A stretch of DNA of 46,101 nt from UBA1189 sp045660385 (GCA_045660385.1 JAZRDT010000025.1:1-46101), one strand, 5' to 3'. Counted from the first letter of the stretch, positions 1-8,797 are shown. Made by a program: numbers and translations. The notes: a model not told the origin generated them from the sequence alone.

Positions 1-166
1 CCTCATCGTGAAGCACAACGATATGGTGGTGAAGCCCACTGAGGAGGATGGCACATTCAAGCGTACCGAGACCAGTTACGGCGCATCGCCCGTACGTCCC
101 GGATATCCTGAGCACTTCAACCGTCGTGTGGTGAAGGAGACCGGTGACCGCTACTTGATAAAGTAA
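1..166 (+). CDS. C-terminal end of an unidentified protein (partial)
   Basis: An open frame enters from the left edge and ends at the TAA at 164-166. It gives 54 residues ending in GDRYLIK. The visible part is hydrophilic and rich in Arg, Lys and Glu, with the fragment SPVRPGYPEHFNRR, and has no membrane segment. I do not recognise the family from this fragment. A strong hairpin follows 22 nt after the stop, so this is the end of its transcript. The reading frame is supported by uninterrupted coding and the terminator; function is unknown. Confidence 0.6.
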   Translation, partial: LIVKHNDMVVKPTEEDGTFKRTETSYGASPVRPGYPEHFNRRVVKETGDRYLIK

Positions 167-188
167 TCGTAAAAGAACAACATAAACG

Positions 189-221
189 AATAAGAGCCAC
201 GGCATTGCCGTGGCTCTTATT
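189..221. terminator. Bidirectional intrinsic terminator
   Basis: A near-perfect inverted repeat pairs AATAAGAGCCACGGCA with its complement around a very short centre at 205. It lies between the partial plus-strand gene and the convergent transglutaminase gene. The A- and T-rich flanks let it serve both directions. Confidence 0.75.
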
Positions 222-243
222 CTATCGGTAGGAGTCTATAATC

Positions 244-1455
244 TTACTGCTTCAAATAGATGCTGGCCGTTAATGGCTCTTCGCCCAAAGTAACCGTCTG
301 TTTCTGCAGATTGCCTCCGGCATCGTAGTATCGTAGCTCGTAGACAGTGTTCTTAGGTAACAACAGGGTGAAATAGTCATTCATATCGCGCAAGGGACCC
401 GTGGTGAGTCCGCCTCCCATCTGCTCACTTCCCATGAAGACATCTACCCCCATGGCAACACGATCGGATGATTGTGTGGTGGCTCCCTTCTGAGCATAAC
501 CAGCAATACGCAGATAGGTATGCGTGCCGGCTTCGAGACGCTGAGACTGCTGTTCGCGGGCGAGATCGATGTAGTGTTGTGTTACATTCTCTGCACCGAT
601 GTGCTTGGGGAGGTCTTCAATATCGGTGCTGTCTTCGCCACACCATACCATGGGGAACCAATCGTCGGCCTTTCCGAAACGTGTGGCATAGATGGCATAG
701 CGGCGATCGGCGGGATTGGCCTTGGATGCATCATCCATGAACCACAGATGATCGAGCTGAGACGGGAAATAATACTCGGTGACACGCCATTGGCCGTCGA
801 GCCAAACCTCTGTCCAACTATGATTCCCACGATTGTCGTGCCACGAGGCTGTGCCTACAAAACGGGCGGGGATACCTACAGAGCGCAAGGCATCGACCAA
901 CAAGATGGACAATCCCGTGCAGGATGCCATCCCCTGGCGCATCGATTCGCGCGGACTCTGATTGGTCTTTTCGCGCAGGGTGTTATAGTGTACGCCCGTC
1001 AGTTCGGGAATGCGTCCATTGATGGCGCGGATGGCCTGCTCCATCGTTTGGCAGGTATCAACAATGGGGGCGCATAGCTCATACAGTTCTTTGCGCCACG
1101 CATCGCGCACCTCGTCGACCACGTGATAGGGCAACACATCGGTGAGGTATATCTCTTCGGGCAATGCCTTTGCCCACGCAAACCGATTGCGTGCCTGGTG
1201 TGCATAATGCACATTCTCGATGAGCAACGGCAGCGACATCGTGTCGCGATCGGTGGCATCCATATGCGTGATAAGATATGCCAGTTCACTGTGATACTTC
1301 TTGTCGGTGTCAGCAAACAGGGCCTTCAGCGCCTCGGGACGTGCCGATGATGCGATAGCATCCTTCAGCGCCGGATCTTGCGGAGCGGAAAATGTCCGTA
1401 GGGCAACAGCCACAAAAAGGCCTGCCGCTACAAGTAGATAGAATAACTTTTTCAT
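244..1455 (-). CDS. Secreted transglutaminase-like protein
   Basis: This 403-residue protein begins with a signal peptide or membrane anchor (KKLFYLLVAAGLFVAVAL) and carries a transglutaminase/cysteine-protease core. The core motif MASCTGLSILLVDALRSVGI holds the catalytic Cys at about residue 179, and GNHSWTEVWLDGQW holds the His at about 212. The third acid, normally an Asp about 15 residues after the His, reads Glu (VTEYY); a nearby Asp235 could substitute. The C-terminal about 100 residues look like a beta-rich domain. In this family such proteins act outside the cytoplasm on peptides or protein cross-links; the substrate here is unknown. The gene starts 2 nt after the cutC stop, so the two are co-transcribed. 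Family call is firm, function is not. Confidence 0.8.
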   Translation of the reverse strand: MKKLFYLLVAAGLFVAVALRTFSAPQDPALKDAIASSARPEALKALFADTDKKYHSELAYLITHMDATDRDTMSLPLLIENVHYAHQARNRFAWAKALPEEIYLTDVLPYHVVDEVRDAWRKELYELCAPIVDTCQTMEQAIRAINGRIPELTGVHYNTLREKTNQSPRESMRQGMASCTGLSILLVDALRSVGIPARFVGTASWHDNRGNHSWTEVWLDGQWRVTEYYFPSQLDHLWFMDDASKANPADRRYAIYATRFGKADDWFPMVWCGEDSTDIEDLPKHIGAENVTQHYIDLAREQQSQRLEAGTHTYLRIAGYAQKGATTQSSDRVAMGVDVFMGSEQMGGGLTTGPLRDMNDYFTLLLPKNTVYELRYYDAGGNLQKQTVTLGEEPLTASIYLKQ

Positions 1456-1457
1456 GA

Positions 1458-2219
1458 TTATAATTGCTTCTTTATGAGTTTGACGATTGTTCTTACCTCT
1501 TCCTCGTTGATGGTCCTCAGCGCATATTCATCCACAGCATCGGTGCCGCCCATCGAGATGCGCGGATTGCGATACTTCATGCCTCCTAGAATCATCTGCT
1601 TGGCACTGAAGTGCAGGGCATCGACACCCGTTCCGGCCAATTGCAGGGCATTGTCAGGAGAGACTCCACTTCCGGCCATAATCTGGATACGTCCATTGGC
1701 TATGGCTACGGCTTGGGCAATGGCATCGCAACCTTCGATAGCCTTGTCGTAGCCGCCCGATGTAAGGATGCGTGTGCAACCAGTAGCGATGATGTCTTCA
1801 ATGGCTTGCAAGTAGTCGGCAGTCATATCCACGGCCCGATGAAAGGTGGTCTCCATACCTTGTGCTGCTTCTACCAAGAGGCGAGTACGTGTGACGTCAA
1901 CCCGACCATCAGCAGTGAGTATACCAAATACAACTCCGGTAGCGCCACACTGCCGTGCATAGGTGATATCGGCTAACATCGTATGGAACTCCTCATCAGA
2001 ATAGAGGAAATCACCGCCACGAGGGCGAATCATTACGCTGACGTCAATGCCCTTGATGGCGCTCACGCGCTTTATGGTGCCCATGGAGGGGGTGATGCCA
2101 CCGTCCGATGGCGATGCGCATAGCTCTACACGGTCTACGCCCAAACTGCTGGCAGCAAGACATGCCTCAACGGAATAGGCACATAGTTCGCATTGGATTA
2201 TTTTTTCGGTCATGGTCAT
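1458..2219 (-). CDS. cutC: CutC family protein (copper homeostasis annotation)
   Basis: A 253-residue TIM-barrel-like protein of normal CutC length. Recognisable segments are ELCAYSVEACLAASSLGVDR and VELCASPSDGGITPSMG near the N terminus, VMIRPRGGDFLYS, and GSGVSPDNALQLAGTGVDALHFS near the C terminus. CutC is named for copper tolerance in E. coli, but a direct copper role is disputed; the protein is cytoplasmic. It is the first gene of an operon with the downstream transglutaminase gene (2-nt gap). Its promoter lies at the edge of a palindromic repeat only 18 nt upstream, so the leader is very short. Confidence 0.9.
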   Translation of the reverse strand: MTMTEKIIQCELCAYSVEACLAASSLGVDRVELCASPSDGGITPSMGTIKRVSAIKGIDVSVMIRPRGGDFLYSDEEFHTMLADITYARQCGATGVVFGILTADGRVDVTRTRLLVEAAQGMETTFHRAVDMTADYLQAIEDIIATGCTRILTSGGYDKAIEGCDAIAQAVAIANGRIQIMAGSGVSPDNALQLAGTGVDALHFSAKQMILGGMKYRNPRISMGGTDAVDEYALRTINEEEVRTIVKLIKKQL

Positions 2220-2236
2220 TGGTCTATAGCTTCACT

Positions 2237-2410
2237 GCAAAGATACTGATAAGCGAGCGAGAAATATCAAGCTTGCTTGAATATTTTTTACAGCGAGCGC
2301 AAGTATCTTCGCAAACGCAAAGATACTCACAAGCGAGCGAGAAATATCAAAGTTGCCTGAATATTTTTCACAACGAGCACAAGTATCTTCGCGATATCGC
2401 AAAGATACTC
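2237..2410. repeat. Two tandem 76-bp imperfect palindromes with outward promoter boxes
   Basis: This is the main content of the 312-nt gap between cutC and the phosphohexomutase gene. Copy 1 is 2237-2312, copy 2 is 2317-2392 (period 80), and a third partial end starts at 2399. Each copy begins GCAAAGATACT, contains AAGCGAGCGAGAAATATCAA, and ends AAGTATCTTCGC, so its two ends are inverted copies of each other. The outer ends carry TATCTTTG or TATCTTCG pointing outward. Related units occur at 15640-15728 and 30275-30391. No coding frame in the gap looks real. Confidence 0.8.
2238..2245 (-). promoter_or_regulatory. Putative -7 box for cutC
   Basis: The minus strand reads TATCTTTG, the Bacteroidetes -7 consensus, 18 nt before the cutC ATG. 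The box is the outer end of the palindromic repeat at 2237-2312, so the repeat supplies the promoter. Confidence 0.5.
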
Positions 2411-2470
2411 ATTTGTTTTTTATTTGTTGTAAAAAGAGAGTATATGTTTTCGTAAAATAAAACTTATCAT

Positions 2471-2478
2471 TAACTTTG
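2471..2478 (+). promoter_or_regulatory. Putative -7 box for the phosphohexomutase gene
   Basis: TAACTTTG matches the Bacteroidetes -7 consensus, 53 nt before the ATG at 2532. A TTTTC element about 20 nt upstream could be the -33 box. Confidence 0.55.
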
Positions 2479-2531
2479 TCGTTAAATTCAGATACTACGT
2501 AAGAAACGATTAAACTCAAATACATAAAACT

Positions 2532-4271
2532 ATGAATCAAGAACTATTGAACCAAGTAACCGCGAAGGCCAATGAATGGCTCTCTCCGGCATACGACGCA
2601 GCCACACAGGCTGAAGTGAAGGCCTTGCTCGAAAAGGAGGACAAGACTGAGCTCATCGACTCATTCTATCAGGACCTCGAGTTCGGTACAGGCGGTTTGC
2701 GCGGCATCATGGGCGTTGGTAGCAACCGCATGAACATCTACACTGTAGGTGCAGCTACACAGGGCCTCGCCAACTATTTGAACAAGAACTTTGCAGGCAT
2801 GGAGCAGATCTCTGTCGTTGTAGGCCACGACTGCCGCAACAACAGCCGCCTCTTTGCTGAGACCGTTGCCGATATCTTCTCGGCCAACGGCATTAAGGTA
2901 TACCTCTTCGAGGACCTCCGCCCCACTCCCGAAATTTCATTCGCCATCCGTCACCTCGGTTGCCAGAGCGGTGTAAACATCACTGCCAGCCACAATCCCC
3001 GCGAGTATAACGGCTACAAGGCCTACTGGGACGATGGTGCACAGGTGCTCGCTCCTCACGATAAGGGTATCATCGATGAGGTGAACAAGGTGAAGGCTAC
3101 CGACATCAAGTTCCAGGGCAATAAGGAGCTCATCCTGATCATCGGTGAGGATGTGGACAAAGTTTACCTCGATGCTGTACACACCGTTATGATTGACCCT
3201 GAGGTGGTGAAGCGTCATGCCGACCTCAAGATTGTGTACACCCCCATCCACGGTTGCGGCCGTGTGCTTATCCCTTCAGCTTTGGCTGATTGGGGTTTCA
3301 CCAATGTGAACTGCGTAGCTGAACAGATGATTAAGGATGGTAACTTCCCCACTGTAATCTCTCCCAACCCCGAGAACCCCGAGGCGCTTACTATGGCACT
3401 CAACCTTGCCAAGGAGATGGATGCCGACCTCGTGATGGCTTCTGACCCCGATGCTGACCGTGTAGGTATCGCCTGCAAGGACGACAAGGGGGAATGGGTG
3501 CTTATCAACGGTAACCAGACCTGCATGATGTATCTCTACTACATCATCACCCAATACACCAAGTTGGGCAAGATGACTGGCAATGAGTTTGTAGTGAAGA
3601 CCATCGTGACTACCGAGGTCATCAAGGAGATTGCCGAAAAGAACAACCTCGAGATGCTCGATTGCTACACCGGTTTCAAGTGGATCGCCCGCGAAATCCG
3701 TCTCCGTGAGGGCAAGCAGACCTACATCGGTGGTGGCGAAGAGAGCTACGGTTTCCTCGCTGAGGACTTCGTGCGCGATAAAGATGCTGTATCAGCATGT
3801 TGCCTCATCGCTGAGGTTGCTGCATGGGCCAAGGACAATGGCAAGAGCCTCTACGAGCTCCTCATGGATATCTACGTTGAGTATGGTTTCTCTAAGGAGG
3901 TAGCAGTGAGCGTAGTGAAGCCCGGTAAGAGTGGAGCCGACGAAATCAAGCAGATGATGGAGAACTTCCGCGCCAATCCTCCCAAGGAGATGGCTGGTAT
4001 CCCCATCGTATGCAGCAAGGACTACAAGACCCTCGAGGCTCGTGACGGCGAAGGCAACGTGACTAAGCTCGATATGCCCGAGACATCCAACGTGCTCCAG
4101 TACTTCACCGCCGAAGGCGACAAAGTATCGGTACGCCCCTCAGGCACCGAACCCAAGATCAAGTTCTACATGGAGGCAAAGGGTGCAATGGCAACCCGTG
4201 CCGACTATGCAGAGGCCGACGCCAAGGCAGCAGCCAAAATTGAGGCAATGAAGAAGTCGTTGGGTATCTAA
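2532..4271 (+). CDS. Phospho-sugar mutase (phosphoglucomutase/phosphomannomutase)
   Basis: A 579-residue alpha-D-phosphohexomutase of the long type common in Bacteroidales and Firmicutes. It interconverts hexose 1- and 6-phosphates through a phosphoserine, linking glycolysis to nucleotide-sugar synthesis. All four signatures are present: catalytic Ser153 in TASHNP, the Mg2+ loop DPDADR at 305-310, the sugar-specificity loop GGGEESYG near residue 400, and the phosphate-binding loop RPSGTEPKIKFY near 537. The start is set by the ATG after a clear -7 box. The gene stands alone between a promoter and a strong terminator. Whether glucose or mannose phosphate is preferred cannot be read from the motifs. 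Confidence 0.93.
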   Translation: MNQELLNQVTAKANEWLSPAYDAATQAEVKALLEKEDKTELIDSFYQDLEFGTGGLRGIMGVGSNRMNIYTVGAATQGLANYLNKNFAGMEQISVVVGHDCRNNSRLFAETVADIFSANGIKVYLFEDLRPTPEISFAIRHLGCQSGVNITASHNPREYNGYKAYWDDGAQVLAPHDKGIIDEVNKVKATDIKFQGNKELILIIGEDVDKVYLDAVHTVMIDPEVVKRHADLKIVYTPIHGCGRVLIPSALADWGFTNVNCVAEQMIKDGNFPTVISPNPENPEALTMALNLAKEMDADLVMASDPDADRVGIACKDDKGEWVLINGNQTCMMYLYYIITQYTKLGKMTGNEFVVKTIVTTEVIKEIAEKNNLEMLDCYTGFKWIAREIRLREGKQTYIGGGEESYGFLAEDFVRDKDAVSACCLIAEVAAWAKDNGKSLYELLMDIYVEYGFSKEVAVSVVKPGKSGADEIKQMMENFRANPPKEMAGIPIVCSKDYKTLEARDGEGNVTKLDMPETSNVLQYFTAEGDKVSVRPSGTEPKIKFYMEAKGAMATRADYAEADAKAAAKIEAMKKSLGI

Positions 4272-4295
4272 TAGCTGAAATCCTACTGCGCAAAC

Positions 4296-4335
4296 ATAAA
4301 GAAGGTGCAATCGGTAAGATTGCACCTTCTTTTAT
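4296..4335. terminator. Terminator after the phosphohexomutase gene
   Basis: The arms AAAGAAGGTGCAATC and GATTGCACCTTCTTT pair around a GGTAA loop, followed by a T-rich stretch on the plus strand. It sits between convergent genes and can also stop the GH43 transcript. Confidence 0.8.
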
Positions 4336-4348
4336 GTTTATACTCTTA

Positions 4349-5446
4349 TTATAACTGAGGCTCTGGAATAATCCAACCATCGCGATCAAAGAAGAGCGGA
4401 CGCATAAAGAGTTTGGCTCGTCCTCCTCGTGCCTTTTCGTAGGCATGTGACACAAAGAGTGTCTGTCCATCAAAATCATAAACCGAGCAGTGTCCCACGC
4501 CATAGTAGATGATGTTCGGACCAAAGAGCGGCGTGCCACCACCCTCATCCATACGACGGCCCTCCTTATCATAATAGGGACCTTCGATATGTTTTGAACG
4601 GCCATATACGGTCTTGTACGTAGAGCTCTCGCCACGGCAGCAATAGTCGAAACTCACAAAGAGGTAGTAATACTTACCATGCTTATATATAAAGGGAGCT
4701 TCGATGGCATTCTCGCCAGCCTCAATGGTGTCGCGACCCTCGATGGTAAAATTGATATTCTTTCCATTCACATAACGCTTGCCATAGCGACGGGCAATGG
4801 TAACAGGAGTTGTCATGGGTGTCTGATAATCCTCTTCGGAAAGACGTATTAGTTGAATGCCATCCCAGAAAGAGCCATACGTCATATAGGGAGTACCCTT
4901 CTTATCGGTGATGACATTCGGGTCAATGGCATTCCAGTTGTCCTTGCCACGATGAGAGGCGATGACCATGCCCATGTCTTTCCACCCGAAATCGGGCGAT
5001 TTTGGGTCGAGGGTCTTGTTAACGGCATGTCCTATGGCACTACCGTTCTTGCCGAATGTAGAGCATGAGTAGTACAAATGCCACAAGCCATCGGCATAGT
5101 AGATATCAGGAGCCCAAGTATGACCACGATAGCCGCGTACAGTATCAACAGCCCAAGCGGGAATGGGGTTTAATACCGGAGTTTCGAATTGCCATTCGTT
5201 GAGATCGGCACTTGACATCACGCTTACGCCCATACCTGTAGCAAACAGATAGTAGCGTCCGTCTTCTCCGCGTGCCATCACGGGGTCGTGCACGTTAGGA
5301 TGACGGAGATCGGGTTTGAATCGAGCTCTCCACTGCTGTTCCTGAGCCTTCTTGGCACTATCAGACAATACGGGGACTGTTTGAGCGTTGCTTTCCCATG
5401 CAGACAAGAGGAGCAAGATAACTAATAAATTCCTTATCACCTTCAT
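4349..5446 (-). CDS. GH43 family endo-arabinanase-type glycoside hydrolase
   Basis: A 365-residue secreted protein with signal peptide MKVIRNLLVILLLLSAWESNAQ followed by a five-bladed GH43 catalytic domain. The triad is visible: base Asp54 in NVHDPVMARG, pKa-modulating Asp175 in AIDPNV, and acid Glu249 in AIEAPF. SFDYCCRG and the GVGHCSV motif, whose His binds the active-site metal, are typical of arabinan endo-1,5-alpha-L-arabinosidases, so arabinan or an arabino-oligosaccharide is the likely substrate. The gene starts 7 nt after the stop of the NagB-like/PIG-L gene, so the two are probably one transcript. No SusCD pair is present, so this is not a typical polysaccharide utilisation locus. 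Confidence 0.88.
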   Translation of the reverse strand: MKVIRNLLVILLLLSAWESNAQTVPVLSDSAKKAQEQQWRARFKPDLRHPNVHDPVMARGEDGRYYLFATGMGVSVMSSADLNEWQFETPVLNPIPAWAVDTVRGYRGHTWAPDIYYADGLWHLYYSCSTFGKNGSAIGHAVNKTLDPKSPDFGWKDMGMVIASHRGKDNWNAIDPNVITDKKGTPYMTYGSFWDGIQLIRLSEEDYQTPMTTPVTIARRYGKRYVNGKNINFTIEGRDTIEAGENAIEAPFIYKHGKYYYLFVSFDYCCRGESSTYKTVYGRSKHIEGPYYDKEGRRMDEGGGTPLFGPNIIYYGVGHCSVYDFDGQTLFVSHAYEKARGGRAKLFMRPLFFDRDGWIIPEPQL

Positions 5447-5453
5447 ATTTTTT

Positions 5454-7376
5454 TTATTTCATTCTTACAAATACCTCAATTGCCTGATACTCGGCCATAC
5501 CAAGTTTATCGTATTGACGGGCGGTATTCTGCGTACGATCCTCGGCACGCTGCCAGAACTCACGATGGTCCTCACCCGGGAAGGGAACGATGTCCTTCTG
5601 CGAGAGGTGACGGAAGATGGCATGACGTTTCTTGATGAGTTCGTCTGGACTCAAGGGAACGGCCATGTCAACCATACCAAGATCCCACTCCTGCCATGCT
5701 CCACGATAGAGCCAGATGCTGCATTCCTTTGCCCAGTCGTCGTTCTCGACTACCTCCATAGCACCAAGTACAGCCTCGATGCATACGCGGTGGGTACCGT
5801 GAGGGTCGGTAAGGTCGCCTGCAGCGTAAATCTGGTGAGGCTTGATCTCGCGGAGAAGTTTTACCACGATATCAATATCGGCCTCGCCGAGTTCACCCTT
5901 CTTGATGCCACCTGTTTCATAGAACGGCAAGTTGAGGAAGTGAGCATTGGTCTCATCATTCAATCCGAACGAGCGAACTGCCGCTTTGGCCTCGGCACGA
6001 CGGATGGCTCCCTTGAGGTTAAGCAGTGCGCGAGGCTCGGGCTCACCCTCCACCTTATCAGCAATAATCTTACGAACCTCATCATAGCGGTCTTCCAATC
6101 CAATCTCACGTGCTGTATCCATATGCTGTACTACAACATCATCGTACACAGCAACGTTACCCGATGTTTCATAGGCTACATGCACGTCGTGTCCCTGCTC
6201 GACGAGACGGATGAAGGTTCCACCCATTGAAATGACGTCATCGTCGGGATGCGGAGAGAAGATGAGCACACGCTTTGGGAAGGGGCTCGATGGAACGGGA
6301 CGTGTGGTATCATCGCAATTAGGCTTACCACCAGGCCATCCTGAAATGGTGTGTTGCAAATCATTGAACACTTCAATGTTTACCTGATCGTAGGTCTTGC
6401 CAAGTGCGTCGAGCATCTCGGCCAACGAATTCTTCATATAGTCTTGATAGGTGAGCTTCAAGATGGGCTTATCAACCTTACCACACAGCCAAATTACAGC
6501 TTTACGGATAAGTTTCTTGCTCCACTCACATGCACCAACAACCCAAGGAGCCTCGATACGTGTCAGTTTCTCTCCGGCAAACTCATCAATGACAACTTCC
6601 AGATCGGCATGTTGTTGCAAGAGACTTGCAGGAATCATCTCGTTCTCTTCGCCCTCAACGACCTTCTGCACCACCTCGGCTTTATTCTCTCCCCATGCCA
6701 TAAGCACGATTTTCTTGGCCTTGAGAATGGTACCGATACCCATAGTGATTGCCATGGTAGGCACCTCCTTCTCCTGTGAGAAGGATTTTGACTGTATCTT
6801 GCGTGAGTGGAGGCTCAACTGCACGAGACGTGTGCGCGATTTGTCATACGAACCGGGTTCGTTAAAACCGAGCTGCCCCTGCTCGCCCATACCAATCACC
6901 ATGAAATCAACCTTGCCGGCCATTTTATCATAGGCTCTACAGTAATCAGAAATTTCGCTTACCGACACTGTACCATCGGGCATATGAACATTCTCTTGCT
7001 CAATATCGATATGATTGAGGAACTCTTCGTGGATACGGTAATTACGGCTCTGCTTATGTTCAGGAGCAATAGGATAAAACTCATCGAGACTCACTACGGC
7101 TACATTCTTGAAACTCACCTTACCATCTTTATGACGGGTCACCAACTCACGGTACAATCCAAGTGGGGTTTTTCCTGTAGTGAGACCCAACACGAAAGGC
7201 TCGGCACCAGTGTGGGCGTTGATGGCAGCCACCACCTGATTGGCCACATGTTGTACACCGGCATACTCTGTCTCAAAAATCTGAGTGGGAACTTTTTCAT
7301 AGCGGCAATAAATGTCACTGGGAACGCCTGTGGTGATGAGACCACCATCTTTCGGCAATGTGTATTTACTTTTCAT
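5454..7376 (-). CDS. NagB-like (glucosamine-6-phosphate deaminase fold) / PIG-L deacetylase fusion
   Basis: A 640-residue two-domain protein. Residues 1-290 have the NagB fold, with the phosphate loop GLTTGKTPLG at 64-73 and SLDEFY holding Asp98 (E. coli Asp72 equivalent). The active-site loop reads GMGEQGQLGFNEP at 162-174: E. coli Asp141 and His143 are replaced by Gln166 and Gln168, while Glu173 is kept. Residues about 368-640 form a PIG-L/LmbE deacetylase domain with the zinc motif HPDDD at 376-380 and the second motif DPHGTHR. The fusion architecture is known in Bacteroidetes, where it is annotated as glucosamine-6-phosphate deaminase. With two catalytic positions changed, the N-terminal half may bind rather than deaminate a sugar phosphate. 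It precedes the GH43 gene and lies downstream of nagA. Confidence 0.85.
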   Translation of the reverse strand: MKSKYTLPKDGGLITTGVPSDIYCRYEKVPTQIFETEYAGVQHVANQVVAAINAHTGAEPFVLGLTTGKTPLGLYRELVTRHKDGKVSFKNVAVVSLDEFYPIAPEHKQSRNYRIHEEFLNHIDIEQENVHMPDGTVSVSEISDYCRAYDKMAGKVDFMVIGMGEQGQLGFNEPGSYDKSRTRLVQLSLHSRKIQSKSFSQEKEVPTMAITMGIGTILKAKKIVLMAWGENKAEVVQKVVEGEENEMIPASLLQQHADLEVVIDEFAGEKLTRIEAPWVVGACEWSKKLIRKAVIWLCGKVDKPILKLTYQDYMKNSLAEMLDALGKTYDQVNIEVFNDLQHTISGWPGGKPNCDDTTRPVPSSPFPKRVLIFSPHPDDDVISMGGTFIRLVEQGHDVHVAYETSGNVAVYDDVVVQHMDTAREIGLEDRYDEVRKIIADKVEGEPEPRALLNLKGAIRRAEAKAAVRSFGLNDETNAHFLNLPFYETGGIKKGELGEADIDIVVKLLREIKPHQIYAAGDLTDPHGTHRVCIEAVLGAMEVVENDDWAKECSIWLYRGAWQEWDLGMVDMAVPLSPDELIKKRHAIFRHLSQKDIVPFPGEDHREFWQRAEDRTQNTARQYDKLGMAEYQAIEVFVRMK

Positions 7377-7421
7377 TGTATGTTACATTTATTTAAGATT
7401 GGTTATTAACTTTTTGTGCTT

Positions 7422-7429
7422 CAAAGTTA
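7422..7429 (-). promoter_or_regulatory. Putative -7 box for the NagB-like/PIG-L gene
   Basis: The minus strand reads TAACTTTG, 45 nt before the ATG, in AT-rich DNA with a TTTTC element upstream that could be the -33 box. Confidence 0.5.
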
Positions 7430-7522
7430 GGAAAAAGCATTGAAAAGAGTTCTATTTAAAAGATGTTTTTTAACATATATAGATTCTATAAACCTATAGA
7501 AATCAGTTATAATACAAAACAC

Positions 7523-7550
7523 GCCCCCGAAAGCGAATGCTTTCGGGGGT
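7523..7550 (-). terminator. Terminator after nagA
   Basis: GCCCCCGAAAGC pairs with GCTTTCGGGGGT around a GAAT loop, just downstream of nagA on the minus strand. It separates nagA from the NagB-like gene, so the two form separate transcripts. The T-tract on the minus strand is modest (GTTTTGTATT). Confidence 0.7.
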
Positions 7551-7575
7551 GATGCTTTCTGATTGATTTGTATCA

Positions 7576-8739
7576 TTAAATATTATAGGTACCTTCAACG
7601 AGTTTACCCATTGCCCATACGGCACGAACATTCAAATTGTCGTCGAGCACCAGGATATCAGCATCCTTGTTCTTCTCGAGCGAGCCTTTACGGTCGTAAA
7701 CACCCATAATCTTAGCGGGGGTCTCTGAAGCCATGCGAACAGCATCCTCCAAAGGAATCTCAGCCTTCTGAACCAAGGTCTGAATCAAGCGGTCCATCGT
7801 AGCGATAGAACCAGCCAATGCAGAGCGGTCAGAGAGTTTGCAGACACCATCCTCGATGATTACACGGGGATCGAAAGCCTCCTTGCTGTCGCTGGCTGCA
7901 CAAGCAAGTGCGTCAGTGATTACGCAAGCACGTTCAACGCCCTTGGTGTGATGTACCAAGCGCAAGATGGTAGCAGGAACGTGTACGCCATCGGCTACTA
8001 CCTCTACGGTCATATCTTCGTGCAGATAGATACTTTCTACTGTACCCTCATACTTATACTCGCGGCGCTTATGGAAACCAGGCATTGCGTTGTAGAAGTG
8101 TGTAGCGTGGGTGTATCCGCTCTTACGTGCTGCGTGGATATCATCATACTCGGCCTGAGTGTGTGCCACTGATGCCAGGATGCCCTTCTCGGTAATGTAT
8201 TTACCAAACTGCATGGCTCCGGGAAGCTCAGGTGCAGCATCCCAACGCTTGATGCAATCCCACTTCTCAACCAAGGGAATGTACTCGGTAGGATCGGGGT
8301 TCTTGATGTTTTCAGGAATCTGACCACCGGCCATCTCCATATTCAGATAGTGACCCTCAAGGTGAAGACCGAGGATGGGGCTATTGGGCTCCTTCATCAA
8401 CTTGGTACAAACCTCAGCTGCAGCTTCAATCATAGGTACAGTCGATGATGAGAGTGTGGGGAAAATACTTGTGGTACCATGCTTCATGTGAGCAGCTACA
8501 GCACCACGGAAAGCCTCTTCTGTACCCTCCATGAAGTCGAATCCACCGCCACCATGCACATGTATGTCGATACCGCCAGGTACTACATACATACCCTTTG
8601 CATCAATCACTTCTGCGCCAACTACTGCGAGGTCGCAATCGGTCACCGCCAAAATCTTGCTGTCGCGGATGATTACCGAACCATCCTTAAGCCAACCCTG
8701 AGGAGTCAGGATTATTGCATTGATAATTTGTGTTAACAT
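7576..8739 (-). CDS. nagA: N-acetylglucosamine-6-phosphate deacetylase
   Basis: A 387-residue amidohydrolase-superfamily enzyme that removes the acetyl group from GlcNAc-6-phosphate, feeding amino-sugar catabolism and wall recycling. Metal and catalytic residues are all visible: HVH at 60-62, Glu129 in HLEGHY, His193 in VAHT, His214 in ATHFYNAM and catalytic Asp276 in VITDA. Length is normal for NagA. It has its own promoter and a terminator. A deaminase should act next; the only candidate nearby is the adjacent NagB-like fusion, whose active site looks altered. Confidence 0.93.
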   Translation of the reverse strand: MLTQIINAIILTPQGWLKDGSVIIRDSKILAVTDCDLAVVGAEVIDAKGMYVVPGGIDIHVHGGGGFDFMEGTEEAFRGAVAAHMKHGTTSIFPTLSSSTVPMIEAAAEVCTKLMKEPNSPILGLHLEGHYLNMEMAGGQIPENIKNPDPTEYIPLVEKWDCIKRWDAAPELPGAMQFGKYITEKGILASVAHTQAEYDDIHAARKSGYTHATHFYNAMPGFHKRREYKYEGTVESIYLHEDMTVEVVADGVHVPATILRLVHHTKGVERACVITDALACAASDSKEAFDPRVIIEDGVCKLSDRSALAGSIATMDRLIQTLVQKAEIPLEDAVRMASETPAKIMGVYDRKGSLEKNKDADILVLDDNLNVRAVWAMGKLVEGTYNI

Positions 8740-8789
8740 GTTGTTATGTTGTTTTTGCGTTGCTTCAATACATGAAATTCATCGTGCCA

Positions 8790-8797
8790 CAAAGATA
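8790..8797 (-). promoter_or_regulatory. Putative nagA promoter
   Basis: The minus strand reads TATCTTTG, 51 nt before the nagA ATG. CAAA at 8818-8821 on the plus strand gives a TTTG -33 box at a spacing of about 20 nt. Confidence 0.6.

Noticed and set aside
2237..2410. Insertion sequence remnants
   Set aside because: No transposase-like frame, no target-site duplication seen, and the unit is too short; it fits a palindromic repeat better.
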